Assembly: GCF_029227915.1 (NCBI RefSeq)
Contig: NC_079884.1
Coordinates: forward strand, 20,150,001-20,214,000
Length of the DNA: 64,000 bases
Direction: 5' to 3'
Source: Hydractinia symbiolongicarpus
Lineage: Eukaryota; Cnidaria; Hydrozoa; Anthoathecata; Hydractiniidae
Shown one piece after another: positions 26,799-35,775 of this stretch. The translations under genes and the position numbers were made by a program. The notes under the pieces are model-generated. The model had not been told where the DNA came from, searched no databases, and worked only from the letters and a program-made list of their open reading frames with translations. How positions within the stretch are numbered: position 1 is the first letter of the stretch; every line of letters begins with the position of its first letter.

Positions 26799-27543
26799 GT
26801 GCTGCACTTACTTGTTCATATATACTATATAGCTATTCTGCAAAACTAAAAAAAGCTATATAGCTTTTTTGTTTCAATTTTTTCAGAACGGGAGGCAACA
26901 TAATTTCCGCTTCGGAAAATCTTTTAAAATTTAATGAAGATCCTGTGAAATAGATACAATTGCCTCAATAAAATATGTGCAATACTGAAAAAGTCGTTTT
27001 TAGAAATATTTGTAAAATAGCATGCTTTCAGCCAAGGTTATCTAAAATTTAAGGAGAACAACAAATGCAAAAGTCATGCAGCAACCTGCCGCCCCACAAG
27101 AACTGATAGAAGAAACAAGAAATAATAATTGAGAAAAACAACTCAAATGCATTATTATTCTTAGCTATATAGCTATATTCCTTAAAATATGTTATATAAT
27201 TAGAGTAAATAGCCAATTTTGCCTATCTATATTGTCCTTTTTATCTCTCAGATATACGTGTGTACATACAAACTTTGTAAACATTCTCAACTCATGAATA
27301 GTTTAAAACCTTAAATGATGTTTGCGTGAGAAGAAATCGACAGGAAAAGACCTCTTTTCATCAAATCCTAGCACTTTTTTCTGCCACGCAAAATGCTATT
27401 AAACAAATAATATCATGCAGAAATTCATCTATAGCTAGTTAGCTATACTATATGCACACAATTCATCTTTTTACCTGGGTATAAAATAATATACTAGGTC
27501 CATGCAGCTCACAGAAATGACACAATCCAATGACAGCATTCAT
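7073..27543 (-). CDS. FLCN: Folliculin (FLCN) orthologue, 18 exons found
   Basis: Folliculin partners FNIP proteins at the lysosome and acts as a GTPase-activating protein for RagC/D in nutrient signalling to mTORC1 and TFEB. Exons, 5' to 3': 27543-27475, 23953-23868, 23762-23696, 22985-22953, 22828-22695, 16429-16307, 16219-16154, 15972-15936, 15833-15749, 15661-15483, 15370-15316, 15083-15040, 14863-14750, 13765-13712, 13645-13541, 8468-8332, 7602-7540, 7196-7073. All have GT-AG borders and compatible phases, totalling about 524 residues against 579 in human. Recognisable pieces include [16 protein letters not shown] at the start, [29 protein letters not shown] followed by [11 protein letters not shown] (longin part), [10 protein letters not shown], then RCNFLGL, KEQWM and [16 protein letters not shown] in the DENN part. 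Arg166 aligns with human Arg164, the catalytic arginine finger. A short exon before 8,468 is probably missing from this model. Introns hold many transposons. Confidence 0.95.
8636..8777. mobile_element. Short fold-back (MITE-like) element in an FLCN intron
   Basis: The two halves of this 142-bp segment are imperfect reverse complements. AATACAATATAAACTG with TTGTCTATCT on the left pairs with AGATAGACAAAAACAGTT plus TTGTATTGTATT on the right. A second paired block contains CGAGAAATA and TATTTCTCG. The arms meet around CGAGCTTGCGAGG. It has no coding capacity. It sits between the FLCN exon ending at 13,541 and the exon starting at 8,468. A fold-back MITE or a collapsed pair of inverted terminal repeats are both possible. 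Confidence 0.6.
10500..11000 (-). repeat. Dispersed repeat family A, copy 1
   Basis: Read on the minus strand this shares long blocks with 48,600-49,140: GGTAACGAC then GGCTGTTTCC, a GTTGCAATAAAGTTT block, ACCTGTACT..GCGCTCAGC, and TAGCTACCTCTGGCT. It also shares short blocks with 62,229-62,480. Within the copy, phrases such as CCTGTCGTTACC recur, suggesting an internally repeated element. No terminal repeats or protein were recognised. It lies inside an FLCN intron. Confidence 0.55.
11497..12690 (-). pseudogene. Relic of a transposon gene with an Ulp1/C48-type cysteine protease domain
   Basis: The minus-strand frame ending at 11,497 (about 136 residues from 11,907) has the layout of an Ulp1-like peptidase. 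It shows a histidine in [10 protein letters not shown] (about residue 62), the second position in VYNSS (about residue 83) and the cysteine in [12 protein letters not shown] (about residue 118). The usual aspartate of the second motif (VYDS) is asparagine here, so the triad is damaged. The frame remains open upstream to RRWLDLLDK but has no ATG. Further upstream, basic low-complexity fragments (12,262-12,065 and 12,495-12,268) and a GTAAGT donor near 12,650 may be remains of earlier exons. Such protease domains occur in large cnidarian DNA transposons. I infer a dead element inside the FLCN intron between 13,541 and 8,468, unrelated to FLCN. Confidence 0.55.
13657..13682. repeat. (TTAAT)n microsatellite
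   Basis: About five units of TTAAT directly upstream (minus-strand sense) of the FLCN exon starting at 13,645, within the acceptor-side intron sequence. Confidence 0.8.
14120..14679. mobile_element. 560-bp MITE, related to the pogo-like element, in an FLCN intron
   Basis: It begins CCTTAATGC.ATTAATTTTC and ends with the reverse complement. The inverted repeats run to at least 35 bp with one mismatch in the first 30. TA dinucleotides flank both ends (14,118-14,119 and 14,680-14,681), as expected for a TA target duplication. Subterminal copies of GCGCGAAAATTAAAG occur on both sides. There is no transposase. The termini share the CCTTAA...ATTAATTTTCGCG pattern with the 3.5-kb element at 17,201-20,727, so it is probably a non-autonomous relative. 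It lies between the FLCN exons at 14,750 and 13,765. Confidence 0.8.
16867..17198. repeat. Dispersed repeat family B, left part, interrupted by the pogo-like element
   Basis: It contains the family phrases CCTCTATTGTGTAGAACTTG, AAACGCTAACCAAGAAA and a GACGTCACCAA block, which recur at 20,730-21,785 and 51,234-51,760. The sequence resumes on the far side of the transposon, so this is the left flank of an insertion. Confidence 0.75.
17218..17910. repeat. Left subterminal motif array of the pogo-like element
   Basis: Variants of AATTTCGCGGGAA and ACTTTGGCGGA recur at intervals of about 20-45 bp in two clusters, 17,218-17,410 and 17,715-17,910. The same word occurs three times at the right end near 20,625-20,705. 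Such subterminal repeats are commonly transposase binding sites, which is an inference here. No long reading frame makes sense through the array. Confidence 0.7.
18088..19616 (-). pseudogene. Decayed spliced transposase, CENP-B HTH plus DDE_1-type domain
   Basis: Exon 1 (19,616-19,242) encodes a CENP-B-like helix-turn-helix region ([17 protein letters not shown], then LNESTIRTF) and a GRPL motif. It ends in AAG|GTAAGA. Exon 2 starts at 18,991 after TTTTAG in the same phase ([15 protein letters not shown]) and runs through two catalytic-type motifs, [14 protein letters not shown] and [12 protein letters not shown], to a stop near 18,332. The block that should carry the third acidic residue is missing. 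The frame shifts, and a C-terminal remnant reads [20 protein letters not shown] followed by WEVT, an in-frame TGA at 18,196-18,198, and further coding to 18,088. The gene is therefore inactive in this copy. I assign the pogo/Tigger-like superfamily from the HTH type, the NLDQT and MDVF motifs and the TA target site. Confidence 0.8.
19854..20362 (+). CDS. HIRAN-domain protein exon inside the transposon, 5' incomplete
   Basis: The frame is open from a splice-acceptor-like TTTACAG at 19,847-19,853 to a stop at 20,362, about 169 codons. It reads [20 protein letters not shown] then [14 protein letters not shown], followed by [19 protein letters not shown], and [19 protein letters not shown] with VSMPG. 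This matches the HIRAN fold: a hydrophobic strand, W-x-P and glutamate, N-x-x-D-P-x-(A/S)-(V/I), then a glycine/arginine-bearing half. HIRAN domains of HLTF/Rad5 bind 3' DNA ends, and most stand-alone cnidarian versions are uncharacterised. The C-terminal tail is basic (PPKKAKRKH). No stop or frameshift interrupts it, unlike the transposase on the other strand. The first exon was not identified, but the two genes are divergent and could share the 19,620-19,850 spacer as a promoter. Confidence 0.7.
20730..21785. repeat. Dispersed repeat family B, right part and second unit
   Basis: This continues the repeat interrupted by the transposon. Units of about 200-250 bp share the order TTGTGTAGAGCTTGAAAC, GATCAAGAAAATGTATA, TTTTGACAAACGGTTA..GAGATAT.AGGG, then a GATGACGTC..CAACCCGTC phrase. 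The stretch 21,220-21,785 matches 51,234-51,760 closely, including ACCCACGCG and TTTGGACTCAAAGTTTTAAG/GCATTGTAATGG blocks. No protein was recognised. Confidence 0.75.
21945..21992. repeat. (TAATA)n microsatellite
   Basis: About nine near-perfect AATAT/TAATA pentamers in an FLCN intron. Confidence 0.85.
26422..26798 (+). mobile_element. tRNA-derived SINE, copy 1, with a (CTAT)n tail
   Basis: The 5' end is tRNA-like: GGCGCTGTAGATTAGTGGTT contains an A-box-type TAGATTAGTGG (26,429-26,439), and GGTTCGATTCC at 26,472-26,482 is a consensus B box. A tRNA-unrelated body follows (ATGGGCGAGTAAATGTTACC, CCCCGGGTTAACCC, AAGCCATGGCCAC and so on) and ends in about ten CTAT units (26,759-26,798). A second copy in opposite orientation lies at 28,159-27,812 and shares almost the whole body. 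It is inside FLCN intron 1. No intact tRNA cloverleaf is claimed, since the 3' half diverges after the B box. Confidence 0.9.
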
Positions 27544-27811
27544 AATTGATAGCAGTTTTTTGACTCTGGTTATTCTCTGACTTGTTGGCTTGCTAGCTAT
27601 ATATAGCTAGTTATTTTTTACAAATTTTGCGAAATATGTAATTTCTGAATTATTTAGCCAAAAACTGATTCGATACTGCGAGGTCAGGAGAAGAGATTCT
27701 AAACAAATTTCTACCATCTTTGTTGTTTCTTGTTTACTACAATTCACTGGATTTAAAATCAGACAGACAATTCATAAAAAAATAATATTTTCAGTACCGC
27801 TACACTAGACT

Positions 27812-28159
27812 GGTAGAGAGATGTGCATATTTTACATGGCTAGCCTCACAAATATCGAGGGATATACCCTGTCTATTATTTCCAGGAGGGGCCATGGCTT
27901 AGATGGAGAGTCCTGGAGTATTTAATGCTCATTTTGAGCTACGCAGATCCAATTAGTAGGACCCACGCTCTACTAGACAACTCCCGGCAACATCCAACGG
28001 CCCACACAGTGTGCCATCTCCCGAATTTCCCTCACATGGCTTGGGTTAACCCGGGGCTATGGTAACATTCACTCGCCCATGTTGAATCGCCGTCAAGAGG
28101 AATCGAACCCCGGTCTCCCGCACAGAGTACGAAAGCTATAACCACTAATCTACGGCGCC
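27812..28159 (-). mobile_element. tRNA-derived SINE, copy 2, inverted relative to copy 1
   Basis: Read on the minus strand it begins GGCGCCGTAGATTAGTGGTT, has the B box GGTTCGATTCC (28,109-28,099), and follows copy 1 through ATATGCACAT. Its tail is only CTCTCTAC. It sits about 270 bp upstream of the FLCN start codon, in the likely promoter or 5' untranslated region. Confidence 0.9.
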
Positions 28160-28374
28160 ACTGGTATCCTGCCGTGCTTCACTAGTCTCGGTAGTAAAAA
28201 CGGCGACAAAAAAGGGAAAAGCACTTTATGAAAGGGTCCATATAGTCTGTGAATATGTCGTATCCGACATTAGCGCATTCTTCTCCCCGACGGCAGCTCA
28301 ACTGCATCTGACACACGACGTTAAGCACTTTATCAACGTCGTAATATTGTTAATACATATTACTGCCTAGTGTA

Positions 28375-28845
28375 ATATCTTTGTAATATACAGTAATACA
28401 CTGTAGTACTTAGTAATACGCCGTATTTTACACTGTAATACCTTGTAATATTCAGTAACATCCTGTAATACCCTGTAGTATTAAGTAATACACTGTAATA
28501 CTTTGTAGTAATCGGTAATATACTGTAATACCCTGTAGTATTCGGTAATATACTGTAATACCTTGTAGTATTCAGTCATACACTGTAGTACCCTGTAGTA
28601 TTCGGTAATATACTGTAATAGCTTGTAGTATTCAGTAATACACTGTAATACAGTATTCAGTAATACACTGTAATACCTTTAGTATTCGGTAATATAGTGC
28701 AATACCCTGTAGTATTCAGTAATACACTGTAATACTTTGTAGTAACCGGTAAACACTGTAATACCCTGTAGTATTCAGTAATATACTGTAATACCCTGTA
28801 GTATTCAGTAATACACTGTAATACCTTGTAGTATTCGGTAAACTC
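28375..28845. repeat. 30-bp minisatellite
   Basis: About 15 copies of a 30-bp unit of the form TGTAGTATTCAGTAATACAC plus TGTAATACCC, with single-base variants (CAG/CGG, ACAC/ATAC) and a few length changes. Because 30 is divisible by 3, the minus strand stays open over part of the array with a 10-residue EYYRVLQYIT-like period. I treat that as a by-product of the period. It lies upstream of FLCN. Confidence 0.9.
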
Positions 28846-30939
28846 CTTTGCATCAAATGTAAAGTTTTTTACAGGGAGAAAGTAACCATTATGGAGAAAA
28901 AAAGTTTGCAAAAAGTGAGGAAATTTTGCGCAAGTAAAGTATTTTTATCCACTAAAAATTTTACAGACTTTTTTTTGGCCTTATAATTATTTTCTCTTTT
29001 TTTGCAGATTTTGTCCTAATTCGTAAAATTACTTGTGAAATATTATTTAGAGTACTATTCAGGAGACATGCGCAGAATACGCGCAGAGTTGAGTGAAAAA
29101 AGAATGTGACAATTACCAAGTAATAGGGTTTTTGGTTATGACGCGGCAGCAAATTCTAAAGATATGTCTCGGATAGATAGCTCAAGGTTTTAAAGCAAAC
29201 TCTTTTAACAGACCTTGAAGTAAAGTACCCATCATGCATCCTACTTTCTGATCGTATAGTTCGGAACCATTCTCGACACTAGAGCTCTTTGAAATAACTT
29301 TCGAGGTTTTAATCTCAAATAGCCCCGGAGACGATATTGGTCCTGAACGTCTTTAGTTCAGCTTTTTTAGAATATCTAGCTTAAGATCTCTCGATGCACC
29401 GGCTGGCATTGTTCTTCAAATTTCAAAAATCTTTTTTTATATATAAAATCGAGCTTATAAAATTTTACTGAGAAGAGTAGAAGTAGGGGTTCACTCAAAG
29501 TACAGCAACTATAGCGGCAATCCCTCGCTTCTGATTCCCTCTGCAGCTACTCTTCAGGCACCTCGCCTAGAAATGGGTAATTCCCTAAAAAGTCTTAACT
29601 ATAGCGACAATCCCTCGCTTCCGACCCCCTCCGCAGCTACCACCAAAAAGTCTTAACTGTAGCGATAAAAGCACCGCTTTCGAGTCACTCTGCACCCCCT
29701 CAAAACCCTGTGACGCCACATACCTCAAATGAGTAAAAAAATAACTGACGCATGCACAAAACAGCAACGACATCATGCTGAAGCCATCATGCGCAAGTTG
29801 AGTAGAGAGGGGGGAGTCCCTACTCAAGCTACGACCTTTCAGGATAGACCTATAGTGCTTGATGAGCACACTAAGATGAAAGTAATTAACTGGCTTGACA
29901 GAAAAAAATGGGACATATTGTGCAGGAAGCTGAAATTTGACTTGGAGTGCCGCATTGTCTACGGAAACCATGTTAGGAGAGTTGTGGTGAATGCATTAAC
30001 CCAGCGTTTAGCAGCATATGCATTGAATTTTTGACAAAAAAGGGTGAGAAACAAGAAGTGAAACATCAGGCCATTTTCAGAAAGTGTCGGAAGGTGAGAT
30101 GTGAAAGTGCATACAAATCACTTGCACCCCCAAATAATCAGAGACTTTCTAAAGCTTGTACCTCATGCTTGGAAAAAGAGTGTATTATCAGAAATAAGAT
30201 CAAGATCGCTAGGCGCAACAGAATCAGACAGCAATATCTCTGATGATCAAGAAGTTTGGTAATTTTTCTTAAGTAGAGAAGGGAAGCACAAGAGAACTAC
30301 TACGACACTGAGAATATACAAGACGAATACAACAGAGTCGAGGACCTTCAGCACATATTCAACGAAGACGTACAGATGTTGGAGAATGGGAATCGTGTCA
30401 AGACATGGCGGTTCAACAAGAACCTTGACCAATCGCTCACACATGCTATCATGGAGAAAATCACGCCAAGCATTGAGATGAGAGTGACATCCACAAAGGC
30501 GGAGGGGAGTCATCTCCTTAATGGAAGAACAAAGGCTCTAAAGGCTCTCTTTCGAGTATTGTGGACATCGAAGCTTTCATAGAAGAATGTGAGATGAAGA
30601 AATCAAGAGCTAAGCAGCTGTACCGGATGCAGACCTCTTCCAGACTGGTTAGCTAAGCAGCTGTACCGTGATACCATCTGCTAAGTAGCATTTGCAGACG
30701 TGGCTGCAGTAATTCCTGAAGCCACTGTACCACCATCTTTGATGACAGAACTGTAGGATGCGAAATGGAGAACAAATTGTAGTATGTCGTGTAATCCTGA
30801 TTCGTAGAAAGGTCTCTAGTCAGGTTAAACGTTTTACCAAGGGGGATACAGAAGGCATTGCCGTAGGCTGCGACTATCACCTTCTTTTCATCCGTTCTCA
30901 CATGATCACTAGCTGGATCTGAATTATGTGGTTGGTTCA

Positions 30940-32260
30940 ATATTAATGGACTTATCAAAAGCTTTTGACTGTGTCCCCCACGATCTACTTATAGCCAAAC
31001 TTCATGCTTACGGTTTTGATGTAAAATCACTTGAGTATATTCTATCGTATCTTACAAACAGAGAACAATCCACACGAGTAAATGCGGAGTATAGTATATT
31101 TGAATTAATTTTGTCAGGTGTGCCTCAGGGTTCTGTGTTGGGCCCAATTATTTTTAATATATTTATGAATGATTTATTTTATTTTATTGTAAATAGTGAC
31201 CTACATAATTACGCAGACGACAATACGATATCAGCTTATTCAAACACTATTAAAAATCTCATTAAGACTTTAGAAAGGGAATCCGAAATTGCCCTTTCTT
31301 GGTTAAATAATAACAAAATGATAGCAAATCCAAACAAATTTCATTCAATCCTTCTATCAAGAGCCAAAATTGATAACTCGAAGCTTGATATAAACATTGG
31401 CGATAGAGTCATACAATCAGAAAGGTCCGTAAAACTTTTAGGAGTAACAATTGATGATAAATTAAATTTCAACTTGCACATTAGTAATCTTTGTCGAAAA
31501 GCCTCAGCCCAGCTGAATGCATTATTTAGATTTAAAAATGTACTATCTTTGCAAACAAGATCTATTTTAGCACAAAGCTTCGTGTATGCAAATTTTAATT
31601 ATTGTCCCTTAGTTTGGCATTTCTCTTCTTCGAAATCTCTTTTGAAAATTGAAAAACTCCACAACAGGGCTTTAAGTTTTATTCATGATGACCCAAGACC
31701 AGTTGATTGCCCCCCAAATAAACATTATATGGAATTACTAAGGCACAGATATTTATGCATAGAAATATTTAAAATTCGGAGAAACATCAGTCCTTCTTTC
31801 ATGAAAGATATTTTCCTTTTTGAGGAAACTGATAGGCCAGTAAGAAGTCAAAACATGAACAACCTAAAAACCATCAGTGTAAAAAAACCTTTGGTCTAAA
31901 CAGTTTGCGATGTTTAGCCCCAAAAGTTTGGAATAAACTTCCTTTTCATACGAAGAGTTGCGAAGATCTAGTTAAATTTAAGCAAATGATTAAAAAATGG
32001 AATGGCTCTTACTGTTCATGCACAAAGTGTCGGCAATTGATTCCATAACTTGGGTAATCAATACGAAAAGGGGAGAGGGGGAAATGTTAATATTTTAATT
32101 ATTATTTATTCATTATTTATTATAGTTTTCATCTAAATTGTAAATATATAAAAATATTTGGTCGGTTTTGATTAGTTTTTTGCAAAATATTATTTTTTTT
32201 AAAGAACTATTGTATATAATAACCGACGGTAAATAAATTAAATCAATCAATCAATCAATC
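30940..32260 (+). mobile_element. 5'-truncated LINE (CR1/L2/jockey-like) fragment
   Basis: A reverse-transcriptase frame (30,928-31,899) carries the fingers-palm motifs MDLSKAFDCVPHDLL, LSGVPQGSVLGPIIFNIFMN and the catalytic YADD box at about residue 95. The text upstream is unrelated, so the element is truncated on the 5' side near 30,940. The frame breaks near 31,884-31,890 in a run of seven A. In the next frame the protein continues GLNSLRCLAPKVWNKLPFHT and ends with a cysteine-rich CSCTKCRQLIP at a stop at 32,046-32,048. A 3' untranslated region and an (AATC)5 tail (32,241-32,260) mark the 3' end. No endonuclease domain remains, so the copy is dead. Confidence 0.9.
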
Positions 32261-33921
32261 TAGCGTTCCCTTGCAAAGCGCGGAGAGTACCGTCATTCGG
32301 GTTAATGCCTTCTAGGATCAAGTTATTTTTACTTTCAAACTTGGGCAACCACAAGTCCTTGTATACAGCAAGCATCGAGGTGCAGACTTTTCTCTATATT
32401 GCTAACGATAGTGCACTTCGTGTTTGTGCCCGTTAGCTCAAGATCAAAGAGCAGCTTAAGACTTCCTGGAAATATCACGTCGTTCTACCCCATGTTAGTC
32501 GAAAGATAGAACTGACAAGTGGTAAAGATCCTGTCATATGTTTAGCAGATATCCTTAGTGCTGTCGTTGCACAATGGGCTGCAAAATTGACCGGAATATT
32601 CAAGTAATCTAACGCTTGACAAGCCCATCCAACTCAAACAGGATCGTTCAGGTAAGTGGTTGGAGCCTTGATGGGGTACTTGCTAAACTCTGAAAATATC
32701 ACAGGGACATGTGACTCTGCTAGGGGTAGATGAGGCTAGGGGTAAAGGCTCAGAAATATAAAAGTATAAGACAACTTCCTGAATCGAAGCCGAATTCCAT
32801 CGTTGATGTCATCTCAAAGGCCATACGGAGCGGTGTTGTGAGCGATTATGAGTTCAGTCTGATTATTCAGGAAAAGCAGCGCTATATGCTGCTAAAGGAA
32901 CAGATGCGTAAGAGAGTAAAGCGTATCATCAATATCATCGGTGAACGAAAGCGTGCTCTGTCTCAAAAAAATACAACCTGTTCGATACGCCTCTGCCAGC
33001 TAGATGAGGACCCACCTTATACACCTTGGCGGTAATGTGCATGATATGCAACGCAGATGTTTTAGATCTTTATTCTACAAAACTCCAGAATGTTACCATG
33101 TTCCTTTAGCACACCCAATAACCACCCCAGTGTCTTGATATATGAGCAACTCATTATCATGTACAACACGTTTTGACTTCTAATACAGCTCTTCAGCCAG
33201 GATCTCGAGATTTCGCTGGCAGGTTATTTTTACACAAGGCTCGCAATAAGGACCATCCGTCTGCGTTAACGCATCTTTAAACTTGACTTTTCGGATAACA
33301 TTTTCCAATTCTGCTCTTGATATTTTCGATCTTCCATTGATACTTAAACTAGTCGCTTTCTTCTTCAGGATGTTCATTTATTATATACATAACCTCTCAA
33401 CCAGCATAACCTTTAACATGCTATGAAGCTCTCGTCATCATTATCTTTAAACTCACTAACGTAGCAAGCGCCATACCTTTTAACCTTCTTGTATTTCCAC
33501 TCTTCCAATTAGGTTTGTACGTAATAGCTGCGCCCCTATCTATAGATGATTCCTATTTTGATGATGGCTATACGTTCGTGTGATCCTCGGGATAATTCTT
33601 TTTTCTTATGAAAGTTGGTTCTAATTTTACCCTCACACTCACCCTCACACTTTCTTCACACTTATGTTGGTGAAGCAATGCCCCTCCAAGACCTCTACCT
33701 TATCCAAGTTTTCCTCATCCTTGGCCAACCACTCAAGGTAATCGCCAAGATCAAACGACATAGTGAATACACCAATCCGACACTGCCGTGACCGCGTCTA
33801 ATATGGAGGCCTGGGATCCATGAGAGGGTGAAAAATTTCAAAGCCGTAGGCCATTTTAACTTGAGCAAACGAAGTATAAACATCATTCACTAACAAAAAC
33901 CAGCAATATTTATATTTAAGA

Positions 33922-34437
33922 ATGGATTTCGATATGGTAGTAAAGATGAAAGTTGAAGAATTGAAAGTCTTTTTAAGACTTTGTAATTTAAAACTTACAG
34001 GAAGAAGAAAGAGTTAGTTGCAAGAGTGTTTGCTGCTATAGAAAATAAAGTTCAGCCTGTGAAAGGAGCTGCTGAAATCGAGCTCGAACTAAAAAATGAT
34101 TTTGAAAGCAAATCGAAATTCGACAACAGAACTATTCCAGATCCATTCAAGATACCTTATGGATGGCGTGATGAAGCTGAGAGCATGGCCTTTTGGCCTT
34201 TATTATTGTACCCTAACATTTCCAGTTATTTAATGTTTTATCCTGCAGAACTGGGAAGCAAGGATTTGAGTGACTATAAATATTGCAAAGCTTATAGCTG
34301 CTATACATCTGGTTGGTTAAAGCCACTCTATTCCATGATTTAACTGGAAGGTCATATTGTATATTTAAAGGACAATGCAAGAAGTCCCAGCATTTGAATG
34401 ATTCACCACATAAATTGTGGCTAATTATTGAAAAAAT
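33922..34437 (+). pseudogene. SAP-domain transposon protein relic, three frames
   Basis: From ATG 33,922 the text reads MDFDMVVKMKVEELKVFLRL then CNLKLTG, the first half of a SAP DNA-binding motif. A shift near 34,005 moves to KKKELVARVF, the second half. The same frame continues IPDPFKIPYGWRDEAESM and YLMFYPAELGSKDLSDYK to a stop at 34,343. A second shift continues with FHDLTGRSYCIFKGQCKKSQ and HKLWLIIEK up to about 34,437, where Harbinger-type antisense sequence begins. I recognise this order (SAP, DPFKIPYGW, LGSKDLSDYK) from cnidarian transposon proteins that elsewhere continue into a SWIM-type finger and a YqaJ-like nuclease. Those later domains are absent here. Confidence 0.65.
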
Positions 34438-34680
34438 ACATAGATTACATAGAGCAGCGCATGCCTTGACAATGTCATCAGCATGCTGCATCATAGTAAT
34501 AGGTAAAACAGTTTTCAAGATGCGGTAGAACTTCACACGATTAATAGCACGTTCCACATGTATTCGTAGATTGGCAATTTCCTTAGTGTTCTTGCACTCA
34601 GTTGATGTCATCTGACTTTTAATCCTAGCACCAGTTGGAACACTCAAGCTACAAAGTTTTAGCAGTAGTTCTAGCGTTGC
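34437..34680 (-). pseudogene. PIF/Harbinger-type transposase fragment (DDE_4 C-terminal part)
   Basis: The minus-strand frame reads LSVPTGARIKSQMTSTEC, then NLRIHVERAINRVKFYRIL and HADDIVKACAALCNLC. The RIHVERAI motif holds the third catalytic glutamate of Harbinger-type (DDE_Tnp_4) transposases, and the CALCNL ending is typical. Upstream catalytic motifs are missing, so this is a fragment abutting the SAP relic at about 34,437. Confidence 0.75.
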
Positions 34681-34721
34681 CTAGAATTTTGCTTAATATC
34701 TGTATCCATGTCGTAAAAGTG

Positions 34722-34783
34722 TTGCCGACCGCTTCGGAATTTCACCCACTATTTAGTGGGTGAAATTCCGAAGCGGTCGGCAA
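34722..34783. repeat. 62-bp perfect palindrome
   Basis: Two 30-bp arms, 34,722-34,751 and 34,754-34,783, are exact reverse complements separated by TT. The left arm starts TTGCCGACCGCTTCGGAATT and continues TCACCCACTA. It abuts the Harbinger-type fragment and lies inside the large inverted-repeat element. It would form a stable cruciform or hairpin and may be two transposon ends joined back to back. Confidence 0.95.
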
Positions 34784-35775
34784 GGTCTTCATTTAGTAAC
34801 CCTAAACGCAATCTCATCAAAGTTAGCAAAAATTCGTCACGATGTGTAAGGATTTTGCTTGCTGGATTAGAATAAGTATGTTTGACTTTGTTCACTCTGT
34901 TTGCTCCTCTCTCAACTATTTTTTCACCCCTTCTTCGTACTTAGTCTCAAGACCGCGCCGCAATACAAAATGGTAGCCCAGCATGTCGGATTGGTGTATG
35001 CAGAATTCTCGCTGAATTGAGAGACACCCTGTCAGAAGATATTTTTAGGGTCTGTATTAGCAATGGAGATAGCTTGCCTTGATGAAGGCATCCAATCACA
35101 TATCACTCAACTTTGCTCTTGTTTGCTGGTAAAGAGTCGTTAAGAAAGCAAGTTTCTGATATTCACATATTGTATTCATATATTTCGCAAAAAACATAAC
35201 ATCCACATTTAACTTACCTCTGATCGTCGCCGTGTGTCATTACTAAGCTCTAGACATTTTTCCACAATTTTTCATCTTCCTTTTTCTCGTCCTCTGAAAA
35301 ACACCAGTCTATGACTTTGTCGGAATGCTACACTTCTAGTGCCACTTCGTTCTTAATTCTAGCCTTCTGTGCTTTCCGCTGGTGATAGGCATCGAGCCGT
35401 TAATAGAGCTTGTCAGTACCTAGGTCGGGAAAGCAATATCCGTTTCCCTTCAAAATTTGGGTTGTAACAAACAAGTTCGGGGCATACTCGAGTGCAATGG
35501 GCTCATCTTCAACGGCTCTGCTGCACATCTGAAAAATGAACAACCCATTTCTCTTTCTCACACATTCTCAAGTAGATCAACTTTGAACTCACTTTGCGCA
35601 TGATAGCTTCAGCATGATGTAGTTGCCCTTTTGTGCATGCGCCAGTTATTTAATACGATATATCTGTGACGTCACAGGGCTTTGAGGGGGTAGCTGCGTA
35701 GGAGGTCGGAAGCGAGGAATTGTCGCTATAGTTAAGGCTTTTTAGGGAATTACCCATTTCTAGGCGAGGTGCCTG

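Noticed and set aside
28657-28911. Minus-strand frame with EYYRVLQYIT-type repeats
   Set aside because: A by-product of the 30-bp minisatellite period; the frame breaks within the array and has no conserved flank.
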